Made by a program: the position numbers and the translations under genes
Shown here: piece by piece, positions 27,101 through 35,712 of the stretch
How the letters are laid out: every line of letters begins with the position of its first letter
How positions within the stretch are numbered: the stretch's first letter is position 1
Notes under the pieces: model-generated
Databases searched by the model: none
What the model was told of the DNA's origin: nothing
What the model saw: the letters and a program-made list of their open reading frames with translations, nothing else
Origin: Sphingomonas sp. DG1-23
GTDB lineage: Bacteria > Pseudomonadota > Alphaproteobacteria > Sphingomonadales > Sphingomonadaceae
Length of the DNA stretch: 64,000 nt
NCBI RefSeq assembly: GCF_030730875.1
Contig: NZ_JAVAMA010000007.1
Coordinates: 208,624-272,623 of the forward strand
Reading direction: 5' to 3'

Positions 27101-27569
27101 TCGATGAGCGCAGCGCCACGTCGAGAACACGATAGGCCCCTTGCGCACCCTTGATGATGCCACCGCCTACGGGAATGAGCACCGTCGGATCGAGGACCGC
27201 AGCGCCGAAGTTTGCGAGGGTGGCGGTCCAGCCGCCCGCTTCCAGTGTCCGGCGATCATCCGTCTCTCGGTCCAGCTGCGCCTTGACCGCTGCGGTGTAG
27301 CGCGGATTGTTCGAGGTGGTGAAATACTCCCAGCGATCCTCGTACTCGGTCCCCTTGATGTCGTCCCACGCACTGTAGCTGGAACCGAGCACATTGGGCT
27401 TGTCCCAGAAGTTGCCGACGAGCGTGGCGAACGATCCGATGAGATTGTTCTGGCGGAAGGCTGCACCGAAGATCGCGCCGGTATCGGGCACGGGCAGCGA
27501 TTGCGCCGTCGGCAATTCGCCGGTGCCCAGTGCCAGTATCGAGGTGGGATCGCGCTCAACGATCGGCAC
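24123..27569 (-). CDS. Large internal virion protein (T7 gp16-like position)
   Basis: A 1,148-residue protein. Two glycine-rich hydrophobic helices near 120-145 and 185-205 (IGGAIILGGLLGGAVSAALS) suit a membrane-entering ejection protein. Long charged helices occupy 400-620. Residues about 760-1140 contain NLWNDTMQSVTSIM, GRAIFQFRSFMVAAHSRV and NPGYVVGEGLDRSG, the pattern of the C-terminal half of T7 gp16-type proteins. No lysozyme motif is evident at the N-terminus. GTG start at 27569. It should enter the host envelope with the DNA. Confidence 0.75.
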   Translation of the reverse strand: MPIVERDPTSILALGTGELPTAQSLPVPDTGAIFGAAFRQNNLIGSFATLVGNFWDKPNVLGSSYSAWDDIKGTEYEDRWEYFTTSNNPRYTAAVKAQLDRETDDRRTLEAGGWTATLANFGAAVLDPTVLIPVGGGIIKGAQGAYRVLDVALRSSIAAGLSTSIQEAGLQATQELRTAGESAVNIGGAIILGGLLGGAVSAALSRGDRATALRGYDALLPTEGGGGLSAAPVRSFALGELSVDGTAAGGIAKATSFLNPNLRLNQSPSAVVREVAQGLAENTLYQVGHAEGVTLGPAVERLAKMTADSRMATGVNQSRAIFSEMRKAGINMSQDEFAAAVGRAMRNGDEGENDFVSQAAKAWRSAVVEPFFAEGKAVKLYEDGDDVSFAQSYFPRQYRTKVLIAKEPEIKAEWSDFMERRIGASYAEAAEKFRAKQASVDEILDDLALPPRKRGNRVASLKAQADALDAANPDQIARVAQIDDLRSRACAAEKAGRTSEAETLRAEARQAAREGGDEYKAYVRKSRSLRSRHKRLSDTPDTAAARRTRIAKLKEKSAEAAYAFREQWEIRKLGENIDPFDPGVMPRFKEMAKEIIDDVYDKLTGRDFGASTSVAPEYMTPIKRGPVRERTLPIPDWMLQKQGVLEDDVIDVMHRYSRTLAADIELTRRFGDPRLDGPLQRIAQDYRKLRDGVTDENQLVALNRRQKADQRDLKALRDLIRGTYKANENASGWARTLRAIGHYNFVRHMGGVVISSFSDLYRPAMVMGLRSFMGDGVAPLIRNAKAAGMSVHEAKLAGTVVERALAHRITTLTGIADPMERGTPIERFMANMTRVGSKWSGMNLWNDTMQSVTSIMTQNSILGGRFGTRQLAFLGIDPDTAAAIKAQYAAHGEQIDGVHVANTEAWDDPDAVRAFRAAVGKEVDRIIVSPGVGDVPLFARTPLGRAIFQFRSFMVAAHSRVLLAGLQESKARFVMGTIAMTTIGMLSAWLAAWRGGRESFDRFQEKARNPGYVVGEGLDRSGIFSFWFDLNNTGEKLAQSATGSPFNLTKNLLELGGRAFVPDAPMRGESQRFSTRGPAGAVLGPSFGLVFEDAFAAGQGGVQKLRGETVAANRRRAATSLIPFNSFLGFREAIQLMNGDSPYVEPSR

Positions 27570-27572
27570 GCG

Positions 27573-30158
27573 TCACCATGCGCCGGGGTTGGATGGCAGG
27601 GCGAGCGGCGGTGCGCGGCGTGCCTCTGCCCGGCCTCGCGCAATCTGCGCGCGGTCGCGCATGAAGGCTCTCATCCGCTTTTCTGATTCCGCCTTTGTCG
27701 CCGCGGCCATGTCGGCCGCCCAGAGACCGGGCACCACGTTGACGACGCTCTGCCCGTCCTGCTGGTGCGAGTAGAGGATGCGATAGCGCGCGGTGCGACC
27801 GTTGCGGATGTCCTCGTCCGTGATGCCGGGAATGGGCACCAGGCGAACATCCTTCGTCTCGACGCCCGTCTCGGTTTTCACCGCGTCGCGCGCATCGGTG
27901 TAGAGATACTCGTGACTGCCACCGATCGCGGGATAGGCAAGCTCGGCTGCATATTTCCGCAGCTTGCCGAAGCGGGACGGCGCGTAGATCTTGCGCATCT
28001 GCGCCGTCGCCATGGCCTGCGAGGTGGACAGGTCGTGGCCGGATCGCAGGTTCTCGATGGTCAGCTCGGCATAGGTGGTGTTGGCCTCCATCGCCTCTTC
28101 GCGGCTGTTGAACACCCCGCCGAGCGCACGGGCGGCATCGTCGGCGCCGTTCTTGCGCAGGTTCTTGCGATAGGTATCTAGTTCGGCCTGACCGAACTTC
28201 ACCTTCGTCCGGAACTCGGGCGTGTTCTCCTGCGCCACCCGTGCCGCCGCCTGCTGAGGCGGCATGCCGAGATCGTAAACATAGTGATTGAAGGCCAATG
28301 CAGCCTTCTCGATGTCGGAGGATCCCTCCACGCCCGCAAAGGCATTCGGGTTCCGGCGCAGCATATTGCCGGCGATGTTCGCCGCGGCACGAACTTCCTG
28401 CGCATTGGTGGAGACCAGACCCCCGCGCAGCGCCACCGCGCCGGACTTTGCGAGGATACCAGTCTGCTCCCAGACACCGAACGCCGCGAGCGCGCTCCCG
28501 CCCTTCGCCTTTACCGCCGCTTCCACCGCGTCGCGCTGGCGTGGATCGAACTGGTTCCAGCCGCCGCCTTGCCCGATCATCGCGTTGTAGGCGCTCAGGT
28601 CCGCAGTCGCGCGCTCGCGCTCCTTCCGGTTCGCATCCGCCGTCGACATGAACGATACCCGGTCCTGCGGTGACAAGGCGCTGCGAACATCGGTCGGCAG
28701 CTGGTCCATGCTGGTGAAGTTGTCGGGGCCGAGCTTCGCGATCTGGTCGAGGGCCCCACGGCGCGCCTGTTCTTCGACACGCGCCTGCAGTTGCTCGTCG
28801 CGCGATACGCGGCGCTCGACTTCCGCCTTGAAGCGGTCGCGCTGCTCCGGGGTCAGGCTCGCATCCCTGTCGATCGCGCCAAGCAGCGCGTTGAGGTCGT
28901 GCCGACGCGGGGAGTTCTCGGCTTCCTGCGTGCCTCCGACGGCCTGCTTGCCAACCAGCGTCTGCGGATCGACCGCCTTGCCGTCCTTCCAGACTTCCCA
29001 GTGGACATGGGGCCCGGTCGAGCGGCCCGTCATGCCCACTGCGCCGATCACGGTATCGGGACCGACCTTGTCGCCATCCTTCACGCGCACGGCGCCGAGG
29101 TGCATATACTTCGACACCGACCCGTCGCCATGCGTCACCGTGACGATATTGCCGCCCTTTGCCGACTTGCTGACCTTCGCGGTGCCGGGGGCAGTCGAAT
29201 AGACCGCCGTGCCCATCGGGGCAGGAATATCGACGCCGTGGTGTCCGCCGTAGTCACGCGCGGCGTTAAACTGCCCACCCTTGACCGGTGGCCTCCCGGC
29301 GCCGTGGACCGGATCGGCGTAGGAGAATGGCGCGCGGGTGTCTCCGGCCGTGCCACGCCCCATCAGGTCGTTGACGTAGCTGTCGGTCTCGCGTCGCTCG
29401 AGCGGGTCCTTCAGCGCCGAGCGCAGGCGGCCCTCGTCGTCCGCAGACAACTCATCCGCATGCGCGTCGACATAGGCCAGAGCGTCATCGACCTTGTCCG
29501 CCGTCAACATCGCCGCGGCGATGCGCGAGTGGATCGCGCTGGTGTAGCGGAATACCTGCGCCTCGGTCTCGGCGGGGTCTACGCCGTCGGTCCGGTTCTG
29601 CCGGACGATCTCGGCGATTCCGGTCTCGATGTTGCGCTGGCGCAGATCGGGGTCGGTAGTGGCCAACGCTTCCTCGGCCGACATCTGCGAGCGCGCCGCC
29701 GATGCGGTGCGCTTCGCTTCGTCTGTCTCGCGGCGCACGTGAGCATCGATCTCGCCGAGCAGGCCGGTCGCACGCGCATCCAGCGTTTCGCCGAGCATCC
29801 GGCGCATGATCGGAGTGGTGGCACGTTCGCGGTACGCTTCACCCAGCTTCTGCAGGTCGCCTTCCAGCTGGGGCCGGATCGCGGCGGCATTGAGCCCCTT
29901 GCGCGACAGCATCTCGTTGCGCAGCGCCTGCGCTTCCTTGACCCATTCGATTTCGAGGGTTTTGGCGCCGGCATCGGCAATTTGCTCTTCCAGTTGCTGC
30001 TGCGTCGTGGCGTAGTCGGAGAGCGCGCCGCCGAGCTGCTGCATCCCGCGCGCCGCGCCGCCGAACGCGCCGCCGTCGTTGTCGAATGCGCGCAGGCGCT
30101 GGTTCGGCAGCGGATTGCGCTGGACCATGCCGGGTCGGGTGACGGGAACCTGCGCCAT
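27573..30158 (-). CDS. Internal virion protein with M23 peptidase domain
   Basis: An 861-residue protein. The N-terminal ~270 residues are helical. Residues about 295-415 hold a LytM/M23 peptidoglycan endopeptidase domain: GGHHGVDIPAPMGTAVYS (HxxxD zinc ligands) and GRSTGPHVHWEVW (HxH ligand). The rest is helical, like T7 gp15. A virion-borne peptidase would open the cell wall for DNA entry. The start at 30158 overlaps the previous stop (TGATG style). Confidence 0.86.
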   Translation of the reverse strand: MAQVPVTRPGMVQRNPLPNQRLRAFDNDGGAFGGAARGMQQLGGALSDYATTQQQLEEQIADAGAKTLEIEWVKEAQALRNEMLSRKGLNAAAIRPQLEGDLQKLGEAYRERATTPIMRRMLGETLDARATGLLGEIDAHVRRETDEAKRTASAARSQMSAEEALATTDPDLRQRNIETGIAEIVRQNRTDGVDPAETEAQVFRYTSAIHSRIAAAMLTADKVDDALAYVDAHADELSADDEGRLRSALKDPLERRETDSYVNDLMGRGTAGDTRAPFSYADPVHGAGRPPVKGGQFNAARDYGGHHGVDIPAPMGTAVYSTAPGTAKVSKSAKGGNIVTVTHGDGSVSKYMHLGAVRVKDGDKVGPDTVIGAVGMTGRSTGPHVHWEVWKDGKAVDPQTLVGKQAVGGTQEAENSPRRHDLNALLGAIDRDASLTPEQRDRFKAEVERRVSRDEQLQARVEEQARRGALDQIAKLGPDNFTSMDQLPTDVRSALSPQDRVSFMSTADANRKERERATADLSAYNAMIGQGGGWNQFDPRQRDAVEAAVKAKGGSALAAFGVWEQTGILAKSGAVALRGGLVSTNAQEVRAAANIAGNMLRRNPNAFAGVEGSSDIEKAALAFNHYVYDLGMPPQQAAARVAQENTPEFRTKVKFGQAELDTYRKNLRKNGADDAARALGGVFNSREEAMEANTTYAELTIENLRSGHDLSTSQAMATAQMRKIYAPSRFGKLRKYAAELAYPAIGGSHEYLYTDARDAVKTETGVETKDVRLVPIPGITDEDIRNGRTARYRILYSHQQDGQSVVNVVPGLWAADMAAATKAESEKRMRAFMRDRAQIARGRAEARRAPPLALPSNPGAW

Positions 30159-30667
30159 CAGCTGCGCCTCGCGAACTTGATCTTCTGATATTGCTGCGCG
30201 CCGCCGAGTAGGGTCGATGCAACCCCGAACACGCCCTGCGTGATCGCGCTCGATGCGGCCTGCCTGCTGGCGGTGGCATTGCTGCGGTAGTTGGCGGCGT
30301 TGATCTCGTAGCCACGCGCCTCGCGGATCGCATTCTCGCGAAGGTTCTGGACGTCCTCGGCCTGAAACGTGACGGTGTCGCCGCGGACGAGCCCCGCGGT
30401 GCCATAGTCCACGTCGATGCCGCTGGCTGCCATGGCGGCTCGCTGCGCGCCTTGTACCTGTGCCGCCTGGCGCTGGTAGTTCTGCGCCTCTACCTTGCCG
30501 CGGTCGATCGCGTCCCGCGCCGCCAGATCCTCCATCTGCGCATTGCGCGTGGCGACACGCGCCGCATAGCGGGACTGCGCAGCGGAAGATGCCGCCTGCA
30601 TTCCGGTGCTGACGGGCGAGACGGCTGTCGATGCCAAGGCCAGCCCTACGGCTGCTGGGACGCACAT
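30158..30667 (-). CDS. Internal virion core protein, T7 gp14-like
   Basis: A 169-residue protein: a short hydrophobic N-terminus (MCVPAAVGLALASTAVS), then a long Ala/Gln-rich helix with the repeating pattern AAQSRYAARVATRNAQMED and a Gly-rich end (GVFGVASTLLGGAQQYQ). This is the layout of the T7 gp14-family core proteins that form a pore in the outer membrane during ejection. Position between gp13-like and gp15-like genes agrees. Confidence 0.78.
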   Translation of the reverse strand: MCVPAAVGLALASTAVSPVSTGMQAASSAAQSRYAARVATRNAQMEDLAARDAIDRGKVEAQNYQRQAAQVQGAQRAAMAASGIDVDYGTAGLVRGDTVTFQAEDVQNLRENAIREARGYEINAANYRSNATASRQAASSAITQGVFGVASTLLGGAQQYQKIKFARRS

Positions 30668-31113
30668 CAGGCTTCCCTCCAGAAGTCCACGAACGGAAGC
30701 CCGCCGATCATCGCCACCTCGTCCCCAATCTCGAAGCCCCATTGCCCGAGCAGCCGGATCGCGCGGGTGTTTCCGGTCCAGACCTGATTTTCCAGACGGC
30801 GGAACCGCGCGTGCATCGCTGCAATAATCGGAGGACCAAGCGTCAGGAGCGGCCTTGCACAGGCAAACACCGCATCGGTGCCGAGCAGCCAGGGACGGGC
30901 CACGCTCTCGATCGCGTTGACCGGCGTGAGCCCAAGCATAGCCACCGGCCGCTCGTCGAAAGCGGTGAAGGCCAGTACCGACGCCTGCAATCCGAAGCGC
31001 AGCGCCTGCCTGGGCGTTCGACCGAAGGCGCCGCATTCCAGCGTGTCCGCCTCCCGCATATTCCTTGCGATGCGGCCGACATGGGCAGGCGATGCGGGCC
31101 GCAGATCGATCAC
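30667..31113 (-). CDS. GNAT-like phage protein (T7 gp13/DUF2833-like)
   Basis: A 148-residue protein with a GNAT fold pattern (IDLRPASPAHVGRIARNMRE start; AMLGLTP; WTGNTRAIRLLGQWGFEIG end). Members occur between nozzle and internal-core genes in T7-like phages and are annotated as gp13/DUF2833. It may assist virion core assembly. GTG start at 31113 overlaps the nozzle gene stop (GTGA). Confidence 0.8.
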   Translation of the reverse strand: MIDLRPASPAHVGRIARNMREADTLECGAFGRTPRQALRFGLQASVLAFTAFDERPVAMLGLTPVNAIESVARPWLLGTDAVFACARPLLTLGPPIIAAMHARFRRLENQVWTGNTRAIRLLGQWGFEIGDEVAMIGGLPFVDFWREA

Positions 31114-32912
31114 GTCTCGGAGACTACGGGATCAAGATAGACCGCGGTGACCGTGAGCGGCAGCGGCTCCGCGGAGCGGATGAACAGCGTTGCCTCTCCC
31201 GCGGTTACGGGCTCGGTGCTGGCAGAGGCGGTGCCGGTGAACAGCGCAGTCGGCGAGCCCAGCGGCTCGTTGGTCCGCGCCTTCATCGCGTACATCTTCG
31301 ACAGGCGCCTGCCGGTCTCGACGCCGCCCAGCCGGGTATCGGTCACCTGCACGACGATATCGCCGAGCATCTGTCGCTTGTCGCGAGACCAGCCTTGCTG
31401 CGTCTGGAACACGAGCGGCAGCGTCTCAATCAGCGCCTCATAGGGCAGGCCGATCGTGACGACGCGCTCGACGTCCTGCCCGACATCGACCCAGCCATTC
31501 GCATCAACCGTGAGCCCGCGGATCACGAAACCGTCCGCCAGCGCATCGACGGTAGCACCGGCAAGGTGCGGCACCTGAAACCGCGAGGTCGGGGTCTCGG
31601 GTTGATAGGTCAGCGCGCAATCGAGGAAGCAGCTATTCTCGGCCTGATCCCATTCGGCACTCGCCATGCGCTCGACGAAGCGACGCTCTACGCCGCCGAT
31701 CGTCCGCAGCACCAGAAGGTAGAGACGTGTCTCGCCGCCCTCCTTGATCGCGCAGACATCTTCGACGGTGCCGTCGGTCTCGCACAGCGTCCAGCCCCAG
31801 ACCTGTTGCTCGCGCTGCCATGTGAAGGTCGGCATCTTGCCGTCGCTGCGCGCGACCCAGAGCACGGACAACGGGTTGCGGGCGTAGGCCCAACCGTCGA
31901 TCTGGTAGCTGCGGAACAGCCCCGGGGAGAAGATCGTTACGTCATTGGCCTGATAGCCGTCGATCTCGAAGGCGAAGCCGGCGGTATGAATCTCGCCACC
32001 ACCCTCGGGCGCGTAGAAGGCGACGTTGTTGACGACGATCGGCTTCAGACGGCTGACATTGTCCTCGTTCTCGGGCAGCGCACGCGGAGGCGGGTTCGCG
32101 GCGAGATAGTCGGTGTTCGAGCCCTTGATCGTGAAGATGCCGTTGCTGGTAAGCGCGAGCAGGTCCTTCAGGGGGACGAACGAGTTCACCGCGTTCACCT
32201 TCTGCGACAGGATGCGGAAGACGATCGAGTCGTCCTCGCGCACAGGTCGCGCCGCATCCATGTTCTCGAAGTCCGCGGAGCGCGATGAATAGACGCCGTT
32301 CGGCACTGCGCGCGTCCGGGCCCAGATCAGGCGCTGCTCGAAGAAGGTCACGGAGGAAGGGTTGTTGCCATCCTCGAACGGATTGAAGGCCTGTGGCGGC
32401 GCATCGGTCAGGTCCGGGCCGATGTTGTCGTCGGTGAAGGTCGTGCTCTCGGTCTCGCCGATGAACCCGTACATCTGTTCGTTATAGGCCTTGTAGACCC
32501 GATAGCGCGAGGCACCCGTCGGCGCTGCCCATGTCAGGACGTTCTTGTTGCGCTTCAGCGTGAGATCGTTGGTAGCGCTGTCCGCCGTCGACGCGCGGCT
32601 CTCCTGCCCGGTATCGTCGTTGATGGCGGTGACCACATAGCTCGCCGGCTGCGGAAAATAGGCATTGCCGCTGTTGGCCGTGTCGGTGTTGGCAACCGTG
32701 GCGGTGACGTTCAGGCCCGTCGGCTCGGCGATCGTCGGGCCGATGGGCACCGTCACGAACTCCCATGACGTGTGGCTGCTGCGAACCAGCTTGGTCGGGT
32801 CATGGTCGATATGCGCCAGATAGACGATGTCGAACGCCTGCGCGTAGTCGAGATCCGCCAGCTCGACGGCGTTGTAGGGCGATCCCACCTTGTAGATGCG
32901 TGCCACGCTCAT
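31110..32912 (-). CDS. Phage tail nozzle protein, C-terminal part of a split gene
   Basis: A 600-residue protein starting with VARIYKVGSPYNAVELADLDYAQ, which matches the interior of T7 gp12-like nozzle proteins (the segment -ATPY-EADLPDLKYAQSADVLYLVHPDH-) rather than their N-terminus. Later segments DYLAANPPPRALPE, RIWARTR-like blocks and QTQQGWSRDKRQMLGDIVVQV fit the family. The missing first ~180 residues are encoded by the previous gene, which ends in a Hint domain. ATG overlaps its stop (ATGA). Confidence 0.82.
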   Translation of the reverse strand: MSVARIYKVGSPYNAVELADLDYAQAFDIVYLAHIDHDPTKLVRSSHTSWEFVTVPIGPTIAEPTGLNVTATVANTDTANSGNAYFPQPASYVVTAINDDTGQESRASTADSATNDLTLKRNKNVLTWAAPTGASRYRVYKAYNEQMYGFIGETESTTFTDDNIGPDLTDAPPQAFNPFEDGNNPSSVTFFEQRLIWARTRAVPNGVYSSRSADFENMDAARPVREDDSIVFRILSQKVNAVNSFVPLKDLLALTSNGIFTIKGSNTDYLAANPPPRALPENEDNVSRLKPIVVNNVAFYAPEGGGEIHTAGFAFEIDGYQANDVTIFSPGLFRSYQIDGWAYARNPLSVLWVARSDGKMPTFTWQREQQVWGWTLCETDGTVEDVCAIKEGGETRLYLLVLRTIGGVERRFVERMASAEWDQAENSCFLDCALTYQPETPTSRFQVPHLAGATVDALADGFVIRGLTVDANGWVDVGQDVERVVTIGLPYEALIETLPLVFQTQQGWSRDKRQMLGDIVVQVTDTRLGGVETGRRLSKMYAMKARTNEPLGSPTALFTGTASASTEPVTAGEATLFIRSAEPLPLTVTAVYLDPVVSET

Positions 32913-33883
32913 AGGTAGCTGATCGGCTCCCGTGCCTTGATGTTATGGGAGAGGATGCCGTTCGAGATGTACGAGCGCGCCGTGCCCACGCTGATCGCGA
33001 CGACTTCGGCTACGCCGTCACGCTCGCCGACGGTCTCGATCTTCACCCATTCCTCGCCGTTCCAGAACCGGTGCCCCTTCGATGCGCGCAGGACCTGGTC
33101 GCCGATCTCGGCGCGCCAGACCGCGCGCACCACGCGCTGCACCGCCGTGACCGGGAAATCGCCCCATTCGAGCGTCGTCGCATGCCGGGTGCGGACCATG
33201 TCGCCGACGACGAGCCGTCGTGCCGACTTCTCGACGCCGTCTGCCATCAAGATCATCGTGTCGGAGGTGACGCAGTAGCCCCCGCCACCGACGGGCGGGT
33301 CTTCGGGTGGATCAACCGGCGGCGGAACGACGGGCGGAGTGGGCTCGGGATCGGGCTCTTCGACGCGGATGATGCCGCCGTCGTCGCCCGCGAAGGCGCT
33401 GAACCCGGTGCCATCCACGTTCACCGAAAACTGGTCCTCGTCGATGACGGTGACGGTGAGCACACGCCCGTTGAGCTCGGTCATTCCTTCGACGTCGCGA
33501 AAGAAAACCTCGTCGCCATCGGCATAGCCGTGGAAACTGGCAGTGATCAGGACCGGGTTGGTCTGCGTCGCGCCTTCGACGGTGAGCGCCTCCTCGAGCA
33601 CCATGCCGCCCAGTGCGGCGAGCCGCATGTTTCCCTGTCCCATCACGAGCGCATAGGACGCCTCATAGGCGCCTTCGAAGGGCAGCAGTCGCTTGGCGCC
33701 GTCCTTCACCTCGTAGACCATGCGCGTGCCCGGACGCTTCGTCAGGCCGCCATATTTGAGGATGAGGACGTTCTTCCCCTCGCGAACGCCTGCGCTGTAC
33801 GGCGCGATGTCGTGACGGCCCCAAAGCTCCTTCGACAGGACGCCCTTGGAGAAGTTGAACTGGCCGGCGCGCGGGCCCGTCAT
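32909..33883 (-). CDS. Phage tail nozzle protein, N-terminal part ending in a Hint domain
   Basis: A 324-residue protein. Residues 1-100 are the nozzle N-terminus (FNFSKGVLSKELWGRHDIAP, KRPGTRMVYEVKDGAKRLLP). Residues about 105-175 form an E1-FCCH-like insert (FHGYADGDEVFFRDVEGMTEL). A Pro-rich linker (EPDPEPTPPVVPPPVDPPED) leads to a Hint domain, residues 204-314: Cys204 in GGYCVTSDT, the GHRFW block with His271, and a C-terminal SYISNGILSHN. After HN comes Ile, not Cys/Ser/Thr, followed by nine residues and the stop. That resembles a bacterial intein-like domain able to cleave but not splice classically. Confidence 0.85.
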   Translation of the reverse strand: MTGPRAGQFNFSKGVLSKELWGRHDIAPYSAGVREGKNVLILKYGGLTKRPGTRMVYEVKDGAKRLLPFEGAYEASYALVMGQGNMRLAALGGMVLEEALTVEGATQTNPVLITASFHGYADGDEVFFRDVEGMTELNGRVLTVTVIDEDQFSVNVDGTGFSAFAGDDGGIIRVEEPDPEPTPPVVPPPVDPPEDPPVGGGGYCVTSDTMILMADGVEKSARRLVVGDMVRTRHATTLEWGDFPVTAVQRVVRAVWRAEIGDQVLRASKGHRFWNGEEWVKIETVGERDGVAEVVAISVGTARSYISNGILSHNIKAREPISYL

Positions 33884-34521
33884 CAGATCAGGCCTAGGCG
33901 GGCGAGTTGCACCTCGGGGACGAAGTCGCGCGGCGATTCGCGGTCGCGGTTCATGTCGTCGGCCTTGGCGCGCTCGCGGGCAATTTCGGCCATGCGGATC
34001 AACTCGAGCTGGCGCGCGCGGTCCTTCTTGACCGGCATGACGATGCGGCATGCGAGTTCCAGCGCCAGCGCACGCGCGAATTTCGGGGTGAAGGTGGCTT
34101 CGGAGGGCTCGGTCGTGGTGTGATCGAGGATCGCGCCTTCCTGATTGGTGTAGAGCCTGCCGCCCTCGATGCGGAACGGGACGATCGCCTCGAAGCCGCG
34201 CATCGCGCCGTACCAGCTGAAAGTCCGCGAGGTCGACACGTCGGCGGCGGAGAACGGCAGAACGTGGCTGGGGCGGGCGACATTGGCGGGAAGGGAATAG
34301 GCGTAGTCCCATTCCTGCTCCCGGTCGTTGGTTACGACCGCCAGCGTGGTCCGGACATTCGCGAAGTCGTAGGCGTGGTCGTCCAGCAGCAGTTCGAGCG
34401 AGGGTTGATACTGGTCTCGGCACGCTTCAGCCGCGATGCTCACTTCCTCGATCGTGTCGATGCGGGCGTCGGGAAGCTCGCCGACAGCCATGTTCCAGAT
34501 CTGGAGGCGGGAAAGGGCCAT
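33883..34521 (-). CDS. Phage tail tubular/adaptor protein, T7 gp11-like
   Basis: A 212-residue protein beginning LSRLQIWNMAVGELPDARI, then IAAEACRDQYQPSLELLLDD and FANVRTTLAVV, a pattern typical of gp11-type tail tubular proteins (head-tail gatekeeper) in podoviruses. It lies directly before the nozzle gene as in T7-like phages, with start and stop sharing a base with the neighbour (TGATG). Confidence 0.84.
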   Translation of the reverse strand: MALSRLQIWNMAVGELPDARIDTIEEVSIAAEACRDQYQPSLELLLDDHAYDFANVRTTLAVVTNDREQEWDYAYSLPANVARPSHVLPFSAADVSTSRTFSWYGAMRGFEAIVPFRIEGGRLYTNQEGAILDHTTTEPSEATFTPKFARALALELACRIVMPVKKDRARQLELIRMAEIARERAKADDMNRDRESPRDFVPEVQLARLGLI

Positions 34522-34621
34522 GCACGTCGGTTAGCGCTGCGGCATCCCGCGATGCGCGGGGATGCACAGGTTCCGCCCATATACCCGGTCGAGGTGCAGG
34601 GTCAGTTGAGCGCGGCTACAC

Positions 34622-34650
34622 AGAAAAGGGCGGACCCGAAGGCCCGCCCT
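34622..34650 (-). terminator. Rho-independent terminator inside the structural operon
   Basis: On the minus strand AGGGCGGGCC, loop TTCG, GGTCCGCCCT is followed by TTTTC. It lies after the HeH-like protein gene (stop at 34672) and before the tail tubular gene (start 34521). It should separate head genes from tail genes or lower tail gene expression. Confidence 0.82.
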
Positions 34651-34671
34651 CTCTTGCCCGCCGCGACGAAC

Positions 34672-35235
34672 TCAGACGTCGTTGCGCTTGGCCTCGATCG
34701 CTTCGCGGATCTCGTCATTGGTGGCACCTTCCGGCACCTCCACGCTTTCCGCGTCGGCGATGGCGAGCAGTTGCTCCTTGTTCTTGCCGGTCAGTGCCGC
34801 CGGACGCTGCGGCCTTGAGCCGCCGGGCTGGCCGTCGCCGTCATGGTCGAACGCCGAGCCCACGACTTCCTCCACCGCTGCCGGCGCATCGACCGGGGCA
34901 GGGCGGATGAAGGTGTTGTTGTGCTCGACGGTACCCGGGGGCAGCGTCTGGGGACGCAGGCCGTTGCCCGGGGCAACCGGCGCCATCGCTGCCGGTTGCG
35001 TGCCGGTGTTGGTGTCGGTCGGATCGGCGACGTTGTCCCCGTACCTCGGCTCACCCGCGTCGGCCTCTTCGGCTTCCCGGTGGGCGAGCGCGGCGCGCAG
35101 CTGCTCGAGCGTCATCTGCCCGATCGGGGTGGACGCGGCGGCCAGAACCTCGCCCTTCGCATCCACGTCCACGATCTCGCCGGGATAAACCAGACGCCCG
35201 CCGATGAACGACTTCTTTTCGACAACCTTTTCCAT
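34672..35235 (-). CDS. Phage structural-region protein with HeH/LEM-like C-terminus
   Basis: A 187-residue protein. The N-terminal ~30 residues (SFIGGRLVYPGEIVDVD) resemble small head-region proteins. The middle is Pro/Ala-rich and disordered. The last ~40 residues (LTGKNKEQLLAIADAE, then VPEGATNDEIREAIEAKR) resemble the helix-extended-loop-helix fold that binds nucleic acid or acts as a small adaptor. Ribosome site AAGGGAG precedes the ATG. Exact role unknown. Confidence 0.72.
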   Translation of the reverse strand: MEKVVEKKSFIGGRLVYPGEIVDVDAKGEVLAAASTPIGQMTLEQLRAALAHREAEEADAGEPRYGDNVADPTDTNTGTQPAAMAPVAPGNGLRPQTLPPGTVEHNNTFIRPAPVDAPAAVEEVVGSAFDHDGDGQPGGSRPQRPAALTGKNKEQLLAIADAESVEVPEGATNDEIREAIEAKRNDV

Positions 35236-35247
35236 TGCGTGTCTCCC

Positions 35248-35700
35248 TTAGAAGCCGTGGCTCTCGGACACCGGGCGCGAAGCCTGCGGGGTCTCGCTGC
35301 CGATGACGAAGCCCGCCGTGATCGCGCCGGCACCATAGGCGCCGGTCGCCGAGGTGTAGCGGAAGCCGGCATAGGGCTGGGTGAACTCGGGCAAAGGAAT
35401 GTCGAGCAGGCGCTTGCCCGCCGAGACATTCACGTTGGACGAGCCGTTGGCGATGGCGCCGGAGGTGCCCAGCGACGTCACGTTGGTCGAGAGCGCGGCA
35501 TTGTCCGCCTGGATCAGCTCGACCGTGAGCGCCGTGCCGGTGCCGCCGGTGAACGAAGTCTCCACCTGCGCGACCGCACGCAGGTTGCGCGACCGGCTCT
35601 GACCGCCAAGCCCGCTGACGAGAATGCTGTCGGTGGACACCAGCGGCGTCGAGGTGACGGTCTGCTTTTCCGAGGCAAGCAGTTCCTTGTCGGTGTTCAT
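35248..35700 (-). CDS. Capsid cement protein, Bbp16-like
   Basis: A 150-residue protein. The pattern TALTVELIQADNAALSTNVTSL, then GKRLLDIPLPEFTQPYAGFRY and ITAGFVIGSE is typical of the Bbp16-type cement proteins encoded next to the major capsid gene in BPP-1-like phages. It probably decorates and stabilises the head. Starts 12 bases after the capsid gene. Confidence 0.75.
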   Translation of the reverse strand: MNTDKELLASEKQTVTSTPLVSTDSILVSGLGGQSRSRNLRAVAQVETSFTGGTGTALTVELIQADNAALSTNVTSLGTSGAIANGSSNVNVSAGKRLLDIPLPEFTQPYAGFRYTSATGAYGAGAITAGFVIGSETPQASRPVSESHGF

Positions 35701-35712
35701 GTTCCTGTCTCC

